This document shows positions 16,315-22,824 of a stretch of 27,515 nucleotides of DNA, piece by piece (the stretch's first letter is position 1; every line of letters begins with the position of its first letter). The translations under genes and the position numbers were made by a program. The notes below the pieces were generated by a model that was not told the origin of the DNA, made no database searches, and saw nothing but the letters and a program-made list of their open reading frames with translations. Origin of the DNA: JBBRTJ01 sp038244535 (GTDB lineage: Bacteria > Actinomycetota > Acidimicrobiia > Acidimicrobiales > Ilumatobacteraceae); contig JBBRTJ010000047.1 of assembly GCA_038244535.1 (NCBI GenBank), positions 1 through 27,515 on the forward strand, given 5' to 3'.

Positions 16315-18072
16315 TCAGCCTCGCTCGTCCACGAGGGGGACCGACACCTGCAGCACCTCGTCGTCGGCGTCGGCGTCGACCCGGCCACCGAGCGTGTCGA
16401 CGCGGTCGACCACCAGTTGGGCGAGAGGGCGGGTCACACCGGAGATCCGCACCACGACCGCATCGTCGCCGGTCGACACCACCACGCGGACCGCCGAGGT
16501 GGCACCCATCACGGCGTCGGCCACGACCAGGTACACGGTGACCTCGACCGCTGGAGGGAGCCGCTGTGCGGGCGCCCCGCCCACGTGCAGCGGCACCAGG
16601 CTGACGAGGCTCAGATCATCGAGCGCGGCGGCCAGGCCGTCCTCGGTGAGCGACAGGGGGGTCGAGCCATGGGCGACGGCACGAACCTCTGCTAGTGCAG
16701 CGCGCAGGCCCCCGTGGATCGCGCTGAGCGGGAGTGGCCGCTCGGTCAGCATCGCGCTCACCTCGCCGAGCACCCGGTCCGGCCCGTCGACGATCTGTCG
16801 CTCGACGATCAGGCGACCCTCATCGCCGGCGGCCAGGAGTCGCGCTGCTGATGCCCTGGCATCCTCGGCGGCCGCCTCCGCCACAGCCGCGAGCCGACGC
16901 CCGTCTAGCGAGAGCGCAACCGATGTCGCGGCTACCTCGACCAGATCAGGCTGGCCGAGCAGCTGATCGTCGTACTCGATCGCCGCGATCGGGGAACCGT
17001 CCCGGCAGATGACAGCAGCGGCGCGATGAGCGCCTACCGCCAGCTCACGGATCGTGCCGTGCTCGTCGAGCCAGCCCGACTCCCCTTGGAACAGCAGGAG
17101 CGCGGTCGGATCGGACAAGGCCCGCACGAGCTCACGCTGACGGGCCGCGGGAGTCGCCTCGGCGCCAAGCTGCAAGGTGCCGGCCGCCGAGCGGGACAGG
17201 CGGGGTCGCACCAGCTCCGACCACACTGCCCCTGCCCCGACCACCGCAGCCGCGGCAAGGGGAAGAGCCTGCAGCAGCTCGCTGTACCAGCGCTCGACGA
17301 TAAGCGAGTCCGTCCCGAACAGGCTGAGGCGTTCGGGCAGGGCCAGGGCGACGGACGCAGCCGCGAAGAGCCAGGCGGCGAGCACGCTCGCGTCGGCGAG
17401 GCCGGGGGCTCGACGGGTGATCGTTTGCTCGCGGCGGAGCCGGAGGAACCCGATGGCCGCTGCGCTCGTGACCGCCATGACCCACAGACCCCACGCGACC
17501 CAAAGCGCCGACACGACGTTGTCCTGCGGCCACCAAGCCAACGGGTTGGCCTGACGCACGTAGGCCGATGCGGCGCGGTCGAAGAAGACCCAGCTGGCAG
17601 AGCGTCGCTCGGGCACGCGCAAGATGCCGCCGTCGAGCGTCCTTGGGCCCGAGGTCGAAATGAGCGCGACGGCGAGCACGATCGGCACGATCCACGCGCC
17701 TCGGCGCCGGCCAAGGCGGGGCCGGTCGGCGCCGGCAAGGTCAACTGCCACCCAGAGGACGGCGAACGGCGCGGCGTACCAGACGGCGGCACCAACCGTG
17801 GCGGCCCACGACGACTCGAGCTGGCGGAACGAGCCGACTGCGACGACGAGCCCGGCGGCCACGAGGCGCAGGCTGGCTCGGTCATCCGGTCGGCGCCCGC
17901 TACCCACGAGTCCAGGCACCACCAAGCTCAGCGCGACCGCCGTGAGCAACGCCGGCACCCGCCACGTGTCACCGGCCACCTTGCCCAGCACCGCGGCCTG
18001 GGCGAACATCCACCAGCCCGCGACCACGACGACGGCCACGAACACCCCGAGCACCACGACACGGGTCCTCAT
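16315..18072 (-). CDS. Membrane pseudo-histidine kinase (NarL-type, His and ATP site lost)
   Basis: 585 residues. The N-terminal half has about seven hydrophobic segments (around 5-25, 40-55, 68-80, 90-112, 127-140, 188-208, 228-245 and 268-285), then a linker, a HisKA_3-like helix and a degenerate ATPase-like domain. Compared with the kinase encoded directly upstream, ERDLHDG is here ERQIVDG: Val428 replaces the phosphoacceptor His. The N-box Asn is Gly523 and the DDGIGG box is absent (RISGVTRPL). The linker resembles that of the upstream kinase (GxWxD, GT, EL, SPIAAIEYDD against APVAAVEHDV), so the two are paralogues. It is probably not a kinase but a sensor or partner that dimerises with, or regulates, the active one. 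The ATG overlaps the upstream stop codon (ATGA); 5 bp separate it from the cyclase-regulator gene. Confidence 0.8.
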   Translation of the reverse strand: MRTRVVVLGVFVAVVVVAGWWMFAQAAVLGKVAGDTWRVPALLTAVALSLVVPGLVGSGRRPDDRASLRLVAAGLVVAVGSFRQLESSWAATVGAAVWYAAPFAVLWVAVDLAGADRPRLGRRRGAWIVPIVLAVALISTSGPRTLDGGILRVPERRSASWVFFDRAASAYVRQANPLAWWPQDNVVSALWVAWGLWVMAVTSAAAIGFLRLRREQTITRRAPGLADASVLAAWLFAAASVALALPERLSLFGTDSLIVERWYSELLQALPLAAAAVVGAGAVWSELVRPRLSRSAAGTLQLGAEATPAARQRELVRALSDPTALLLFQGESGWLDEHGTIRELAVGAHRAAAVICRDGSPIAAIEYDDQLLGQPDLVEVAATSVALSLDGRRLAAVAEAAAEDARASAARLLAAGDEGRLIVERQIVDGPDRVLGEVSAMLTERPLPLSAIHGGLRAALAEVRAVAHGSTPLSLTEDGLAAALDDLSLVSLVPLHVGGAPAQRLPPAVEVTVYLVVADAVMGATSAVRVVVSTGDDAVVVRISGVTRPLAQLVVDRVDTLGGRVDADADDEVLQVSVPLVDERG

Positions 18073-19892
18073 GTCGGGTCCCCCGCCGGCAGCTCGACGC
18101 GCACGGTCGTACCCCGCCCGACCCGGCTGTCGACCGCCATGAGCCCCCCGAACCGCGCCACCCGGTCGTACAGACCGGCCAGCCCCGTGCCGCCACGGGC
18201 ATCGGCCCCGCCGATCCCGTCGTCGGCAACCGACACGACGAGCACGTGATCGACCAACGCTGCGGTGATCGTCAGGCGGCTGCCACCCGAGTGCTTGACC
18301 GCATTGGCGACGGCCTCGGCGACGACGAACCAGGCCGTCGCCGTCAGGCTCGGCTCCATGTGGTCGGGGAAGGCGACGTCCACCGCCACCGCCATCGGCG
18401 TCGTCGCCGCGAACGCCGTGAGCGCAGCCCCCAGGCCCTGGGCGGCGAGCAGCGCCGGCACGAGGCCGCCGGCCAACTCGCGCAGCTCTCGGCGAGCGGC
18501 GGCGACGCCGGCGGCAAGGTCGGACGCCACGTCATCCGCGTTCACGGTGCTGGCGTGCCGCTCGGCCAGCGTGGTCTGGAGGGCGAGACCCACCAGTCGC
18601 TGCTGTGCGCCGTCGTGGAGATCGCGCTCGAGGCGCCGACGAGACGCGTCCTGGGCATCGACGATGTCCCGGCGCGCCCGCACCGCCTCGGCCCGCCGGA
18701 CGTTCGCCATCGCTTCGAGCCGCTCGTAGTCCACCCGGGCGGCGACGGCCGCTACCGCCACCTCGACCGAGTCGGGCCGATCAGCGAACGACACGTCGTG
18801 CTCGACGGCAGCCACGGGGGCGCCCGCCCGTTCGATGACCGTGACGATCCGACCCGGGCCGCCGAGCTCGACGGGCGTGCCGTCGAGGTCGACCCACGTG
18901 GCGTCGTCACGATGGAACACGACCCGAGTCCCCGCATCGCCGATGGCGGCGGCCACCGAGTCCTGCAAGCGAGCCGCGGGAGCCGCCGGCCCGATGTCAA
19001 TGGTGCTGACCCGACCGAGGCCCGAGGCGAAGCGACGCGATCGGGCCGCGGCCATCACGAGCAGGACGGGCACCATCGTGAACCGGAGGTAGTCGGCGGC
19101 GATAAGGGTGAAACCGATGAGCGTCAGGCCGGTGGCGTCGACTCGGACCGCGCTCAGGTAGTCGTTCACGACAAGCGCCAGATCACCACCGGCCGCGAGA
19201 AGCCCGGCGATCAGCGCGGGCCGGGCCATCCAGCGACCCGATGCCGGCAGCCGGCGGAACCGGCGCATCATCGTCACCAGCAGCACCACCGCGCCGAGCG
19301 GCAGCAGCACCGAGTTGCCGAACGCCGCCATCGCATCGGCGGCCTGGGCAAGGTCGGCCACCATCAAAGGGTTGTCGAAGGTGCTCGTCCCGAGCACGGG
19401 GCGGAACAGGAGCGCCGACGCTGTCCAGGCCATCGAGACGAGCACGCTGTAGAGGGCCAGCCACGGGGCGTCGCTGCGCCTCAGTCGACCGGTGGGCCAC
19501 GACAGCACCACCCAGAACAGCAGCGGCCGAAACACCACGGCGACGGTGCCGGACCACGCCCACAGCAGCCCCCCGGCGGCACCCGTTCCGACCCACAGCG
19601 CCCAGGCGGTACCGAGGAGCACCAGCAACCGACCCGACCGGCTGGATGGCCGCCACCACCACAGGATGAGACCGCACAGGGGCAGCAGCCACACCGCCGC
19701 CAGCATCAGCCAGAAGGCCACGTGGTCATAGACGCTGCCGTAGGAGAGGCGGTCGCTGGCCGCCATCACGATCGTGGCCCACATCGCCAACCCGACGGCG
19801 CCGAGGCCACCCATGACGACCAGCGCGCGCCTCGGTCGCCCGGCGCGGCGCGCCCCGTCAACCGACGAGGGCGACGAGGCGGCAGGAGTCAC
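18069..19892 (-). CDS. Membrane sensor histidine kinase (HisKA_3 / NarL type)
   Basis: 607 residues from a GTG at 19892. About eight membrane segments occupy the first 290 residues, followed by a linker domain, then HisKA_3 with His426 in LERDLHDGAQQRLVGLAL. The ATPase domain has an intact N-box (AEAVANAVKHSGG, 526-538), DDGIGG (557-562) and GTGLAGLYDRV. It is a canonical kinase for a NarL-type regulator, and the regulator gene is two genes downstream in the same operon. The signal sensed is unknown; there is no recognisable periplasmic ligand domain, so a membrane signal is possible. The start is uncertain: another GTG lies at 19988, and neither has a clear Shine-Dalgarno or TANNNT motif. 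Confidence 0.9.
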   Translation of the reverse strand: MTPAASSPSSVDGARRAGRPRRALVVMGGLGAVGLAMWATIVMAASDRLSYGSVYDHVAFWLMLAAVWLLPLCGLILWWWRPSSRSGRLLVLLGTAWALWVGTGAAGGLLWAWSGTVAVVFRPLLFWVVLSWPTGRLRRSDAPWLALYSVLVSMAWTASALLFRPVLGTSTFDNPLMVADLAQAADAMAAFGNSVLLPLGAVVLLVTMMRRFRRLPASGRWMARPALIAGLLAAGGDLALVVNDYLSAVRVDATGLTLIGFTLIAADYLRFTMVPVLLVMAAARSRRFASGLGRVSTIDIGPAAPAARLQDSVAAAIGDAGTRVVFHRDDATWVDLDGTPVELGGPGRIVTVIERAGAPVAAVEHDVSFADRPDSVEVAVAAVAARVDYERLEAMANVRRAEAVRARRDIVDAQDASRRRLERDLHDGAQQRLVGLALQTTLAERHASTVNADDVASDLAAGVAAARRELRELAGGLVPALLAAQGLGAALTAFAATTPMAVAVDVAFPDHMEPSLTATAWFVVAEAVANAVKHSGGSRLTITAALVDHVLVVSVADDGIGGADARGGTGLAGLYDRVARFGGLMAVDSRVGRGTTVRVELPAGDPT

Positions 19893-20008
19893 GTCGTCAT
19901 CATGGACGGCCCCGCACCTCGGGGGCAGAGGGACAACCCTGAGACCGGCCGAGGGCGACCAGGGCTGGCACGGAGGCGTCAGCTCCACCGACGGCCCACG
20001 CTGAGCTC

Positions 20009-20263
20009 ATGAACGCAACCACCTCGCTCGACCCCAGCACCCCCGTTGCGGCCGCCCGCCGCCCGCACGTCGCGGCTCGACTCGTCGAAGCCCTCGCCGC
20101 CGCCACCGTCGCGGTCCTCGTCACGCTGGCCTTCGTTGGTGCGGAGACACCCGGCGCCGGCGCACCGGTGACGACGACCACGGCGACCCCGACCCACCGA
20201 ACGTTCTCGCCGCCCTCGGCCCAGCAGGTGCTCGCCCAGCAGAACGCCAGCCACCGCCCCTGA
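20009..20263 (+). CDS. Hypothetical small single-helix protein
   Basis: 84 residues, not recognised. One hydrophobic helix lies at about 25-45 (VEALAAATVAVLVTLAFVGA), preceded by several Arg and followed by a Thr/Pro-rich, probably extracytoplasmic tail ending QQVLAQQNASHRP. This is the layout of a signal-anchored or secreted small protein. It is divergent from the kinase operon with a 116-bp gap and precedes the collagen-like gene by 71 bp in the same direction. No Shine-Dalgarno is obvious before the ATG. Support is the open frame, the signal-like N-terminus and position. Confidence 0.5.
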   Translation: MNATTSLDPSTPVAAARRPHVAARLVEALAAATVAVLVTLAFVGAETPGAGAPVTTTTATPTHRTFSPPSAQQVLAQQNASHRP

Positions 20264-20277
20264 CCGCTTCACCAACG

Positions 20278-20316
20278 CCCCCGACCGTCCTGCCCCCGAC
20301 CGTCCTGCCCCCGACC
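20278..20316. repeat. 15-bp tandem repeat, 2.6 copies, upstream of the collagen-like gene
   Basis: CCCCCGACCGTCCTG occurs at 20278-20292 and 20293-20307, followed by the first 9 bases at 20308-20316. It ends 18 bp before the ATG of the next gene, just upstream of its GGAG ribosome-binding site, so copy-number change could alter the leader. Confidence 0.85.
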
Positions 20317-20334
20317 AAGAACGAAGGAGCATCC

Positions 20335-21090
20335 ATGAACATCGCCGTGATCCCCGCCTCCCCCACCATGCCTCGGCGTCGCCAGCTCGGGAGGGCCGGC
20401 GTCGCCGTTGCCGCTGTCGCCGTGCTGGCCGGTGGTTCGGCCTACGCCACCATCCCGGACTCGACCAACGGCCTCATCAGCGGCTGCTACGTCACCACCG
20501 GCACCACCCCCGGCACCCTGAGAGTCATCGACGCCCAGGCCGGCGCCGTCTGCAAGCCCACCGAGACCTCCATCACGTGGAACCAGAAGGGCGTCACGTG
20601 GCGAGGCGCCTGGTTGACCATGACGCCGTACCGGGTCAACGACCTCGTCTCCAAGGGCGGTTCCGTCTACATCGCGCTGCTGGACAGCAACAGCGTCAGC
20701 CCGCCCAACGCCGCCAACTGGGCCGTCTTTGCCGCCAAAGGCGCGGCCGGTGCCGCCGGGATGCCAGGAGCCATCGGTCCCGTTGGTCCGACCGGAGCGG
20801 CCGGCCCCGCCGGTCCCATCGGGGCCACCGGCCCCCAAGGCCCGGCGGGCGCCTCCGGCTACACCGTGGTCGTCTCTGCTCCCGTCACCGTGATCCCAGG
20901 CATCTCGACTCAGGGCGATGCGTTCTGTCCCGCCGGGACCGTGCCGATGGGTGGTGGCGAGACCAACTCCAGCAGCACCGTCATCCTGACCGACTCCTGG
21001 CCGACAACACTTGGTTGGCGAGTGTTCGTGATCAACAGCGGGGCCTCGGCCACGATGACGGTGTACGTCACCTGCGCCACGTTCAGCTGA
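20335..21090 (+). CDS. Secreted collagen-like protein with Gly-X-Y repeats
   Basis: 251 residues. A signal peptide (QLGRAGVAVAAVAVLAGGSAYA) is followed by ATIPDSTNGLISGCY and TLRVIDAQAGAVCKPTETSITWNQKG, a Cys-containing module frequent in secreted actinobacterial proteins. Residues 88-133 (WRGAWLTMTPYRVNDLVSKGGSVYIA with NWAVFA) resemble a small carbohydrate-binding module of the CBM5/12 type. Residues 136-174 hold 13 uninterrupted Gly-X-Y triplets, a collagen-like stalk. A C-terminal beta-rich domain of about 75 residues follows, with two Cys (AFCPAG, VTCATFS). The order suggests a trimeric surface or secreted protein that binds polysaccharide, by inference. The ATG has GAAGGAG upstream at a normal distance. 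Confidence 0.85.
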   Translation: MNIAVIPASPTMPRRRQLGRAGVAVAAVAVLAGGSAYATIPDSTNGLISGCYVTTGTTPGTLRVIDAQAGAVCKPTETSITWNQKGVTWRGAWLTMTPYRVNDLVSKGGSVYIALLDSNSVSPPNAANWAVFAAKGAAGAAGMPGAIGPVGPTGAAGPAGPIGATGPQGPAGASGYTVVVSAPVTVIPGISTQGDAFCPAGTVPMGGGETNSSSTVILTDSWPTTLGWRVFVINSGASATMTVYVTCATFS

Positions 21091-21110
21091 CCCTGACGAC
21101 CAGCGTTGCG

Positions 21111-21370
21111 TCAGGTGTTGACCGATGCCGGACGAGCAATCAAGTAGACGAACATGCCGAGCACCGGGATCACAATGATGCTCAGGGCCCAAACGGCCTT
21201 CTTCACCCCACTGTGGTCGGTGCGGCGGAAGTTGTCGATGAAGGCCCAGATCACCGAGAACACGATCATCGCCCAGAACGCGGGCAGCGCGATCGACCAC
21301 AGCCCCCACGCGACCCGAGCAGTGGGTAGTCGTAAGCAACCACGTTGGGTCGATCGCCGTCGGTGACCAT
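21111..21370 (-). pseudogene. Frameshifted PLD-N-type small membrane protein
   Basis: Read on the minus strand, the ATG at 21370 opens a frame giving VVAYDYPLLG, the characteristic start of short actinobacterial PLDc_N-domain (phospholipase D nuclease N-terminal) proteins. A different frame then gives LWSIALPAFWAMIVFSVIWAF, DNFRRTDHSGVKKAVWALS and IPVLGMFVYLIARP, up to the stop at 21111, which is the rest of such a protein. The two parts need a +1 base correction. A run of five C on the plus strand at 21303-21307 is a natural place: one extra base there joins the frames to about 87 residues with two membrane helices. It is either a recent inactivation or a sequencing error. Confidence 0.7.
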
Positions 21371-21390
21371 GGCCAATCGTCCCAACGTGG
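21340..21390. repeat. 15-bp inverted repeat around a start codon
   Basis: The arms 21340-21354 and 21376-21390 match at 14 of 15 positions when inverted, with a 21-bp spacer. They flank CCATGG, where the minus-strand ATG of the frameshifted gene lies. It may be an operator or a structured element. In 21391-21465 no gene is seen. Confidence 0.6.
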
Positions 21391-21465
21391 CAGTCGGAGC
21401 CGTCGTGGTAGCAGGGTCGGCCACCTACTTGGACGAGTCGTCAGGGGCGTCGCCGGGACGGGGCT

Positions 21466-22683
21466 CTACTCGATGCGCAGGCCTGATATGGCCCGAGCGA
21501 TGACGAGGCGCTGGATCTCCGAGGTGCCCTCAAAGATCGTGTAGATCTTGGCGTCGCGGTGCCAGCGCTCGACGGGGTACTCGCGGGTGTAGCCGTAGCC
21601 GCCGAGGATCTGGATGGCCTCCTCGGTGACCCGCACGGCGACCTCGCCGGCCTTGAGCTTGCTCATCGAGCCTTCGCCCGCGACGAAGGGCTTGCCGTTG
21701 CGAGCCATCCAGGCCGCGCGCCAGACGAGCAGCCGGGCCGCGTCGATCTCCATCGCCATGTCGGCGAGCTTGAACGCGATGCCCTGGTTCATGATGATCG
21801 GCTTGCCGAACGCGTGCCGCTCCAGGGCGTACTGCAGTGCGTACTCGTAAGCGGCACGAGCGATGCCGAGGGCCTGCGCTCCAACTGCGGGACGAGTTGC
21901 CTCGAACGTAGCCATCGCCGGCTGCTTGGCGCCGGAGTGCCCGGCCTCGCGAGCCCGGGCCAGCTTGGCGTCGAGCTTGTCCTTGCCGCCAAGGAGGCAG
22001 TGGCCCGGGACCCGCACGTCGTCGAGGACGACCTCGGCGGTGTGGGACGCGCGGATGCCGTGCTTGGCGTACTTCTGCCCCATCGAGAGCCCCTTGGTCC
22101 CGGGCGGCACGATGAAGGACGCCTGGCCTCGACCCTTCAAGGTCGGGTCGACCGCGGCCACGACCACGTGGACGTCGGCGATGCCACCGTTGGTGATCCA
22201 CGCCTTGGTGCCGTTCAGGACCCACTCGTCGTTGGCCTCGTCGTACACGGCCCGGGTGCGCAGCGACGACACGTCCGAGCCGGCATCGGGCTCGCTCACG
22301 CAGAACGCCCCGAGCTTCACGTCGTCGGCGGTGCCGTAGCAGGCAGGCACCCACTCCATGATCTGCTCGGGCGTGCCGTTGCCCATGATCCCGGCGGCCG
22401 CCAGAGCCGATCCGAAGATGGCCAGGCCGATGCCGGCGTCGCCCCAGAACAGCTCTTCGAGCGCCATCGGCAACGTGAGTCCACTCGGGTCGGCGAACGA
22501 GTTCGCCATGAAGTCGAACCCGTACAGGCCGATCTGGGCGGCCTCCTTCACGACGGGCCAAGGGAACTCCTCGCGCTCATCCCACTCATGCGCGGCAGGC
22601 CGCACGACGTTCTCGGCGAAGTCGTGCACCCACTTCTTCAGCTGCAGCTGGTCTTCGGTCAGGTCGAGGGAGAAGTCGGCCAT
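21466..22683 (-). CDS. Acyl-CoA dehydrogenase with canonical catalytic Glu
   Basis: 405 residues, full-length. Motifs in order: DFSLDLTEDQLQLKKWVHDFA at the start, AFCVSEPDAGSDVSSLRT (126-143, FAD and substrate contact), WVLNGTKAWITNGGIAD, the central ALERHAFGKPI, and IQILGGYGYTREYPVERWHRDAKIYTIFEGTSEIQ. Glu385 in FEGTSEIQ is the expected catalytic base. It oxidises an acyl-CoA to the enoyl-CoA with an electron-transfer flavoprotein as acceptor; chain length cannot be assigned. An insertion near 232-262 (GGKDKLDAK to AMATFEATR) lengthens one loop. GAGGTG lies upstream of the ATG, so this transcript has a leader. A GTTACC/GGTAAC palindrome overlaps the likely promoter. Confidence 0.93.
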   Translation of the reverse strand: MADFSLDLTEDQLQLKKWVHDFAENVVRPAAHEWDEREEFPWPVVKEAAQIGLYGFDFMANSFADPSGLTLPMALEELFWGDAGIGLAIFGSALAAAGIMGNGTPEQIMEWVPACYGTADDVKLGAFCVSEPDAGSDVSSLRTRAVYDEANDEWVLNGTKAWITNGGIADVHVVVAAVDPTLKGRGQASFIVPPGTKGLSMGQKYAKHGIRASHTAEVVLDDVRVPGHCLLGGKDKLDAKLARAREAGHSGAKQPAMATFEATRPAVGAQALGIARAAYEYALQYALERHAFGKPIIMNQGIAFKLADMAMEIDAARLLVWRAAWMARNGKPFVAGEGSMSKLKAGEVAVRVTEEAIQILGGYGYTREYPVERWHRDAKIYTIFEGTSEIQRLVIARAISGLRIE

Positions 22684-22722
22684 GGCGCACCTCGCGGGCT
22701 CGGAGCAATAAGGGGTTGGCGC

Positions 22723-22740
22723 AAGTTACCAGCGGGTAAC
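22723..22740. promoter_or_regulatory. Operator-like palindrome and -10 element before the acyl-CoA dehydrogenase
   Basis: GTTACC (22725-22730), AGCG, GGTAAC (22735-22740) is a perfect 6-bp inverted repeat. On the minus strand TAACTT (22723-22728) overlaps it and could be the -10 element, so a bound regulator would block transcription. No regulator gene is adjacent; the TetR palindrome at 13.6 kb is different. Confidence 0.45.
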
Positions 22741-22824
22741 CAAGCGCGCAACGGCATGGGCGAGAGCCAAACGGCCCATCGCCCGAAGGGGACGAGCGTG
22801 GGCGGGCAACTAGGTTCGGCGCCC

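Noticed and set aside
14990..16966. Long plus-strand open frame opposite the signalling operon
   Set aside because: It is antisense to the cyclase-regulator and pseudo-kinase genes and has no domain; codon composition is that of a shadow frame.
16315..18072. Active histidine kinase
   Set aside because: The phosphoacceptor His, N-box Asn and DxG motif are all replaced, as shown by alignment with the neighbouring intact kinase.
21369..21503. Short plus-strand frame beginning MANRPNVAVGAVVV, like a NUDIX protein start
   Set aside because: Only 44 codons, no NUDIX box, overlaps the end of the acyl-CoA dehydrogenase gene; the resemblance is limited to a few residues created by the inverted repeat.
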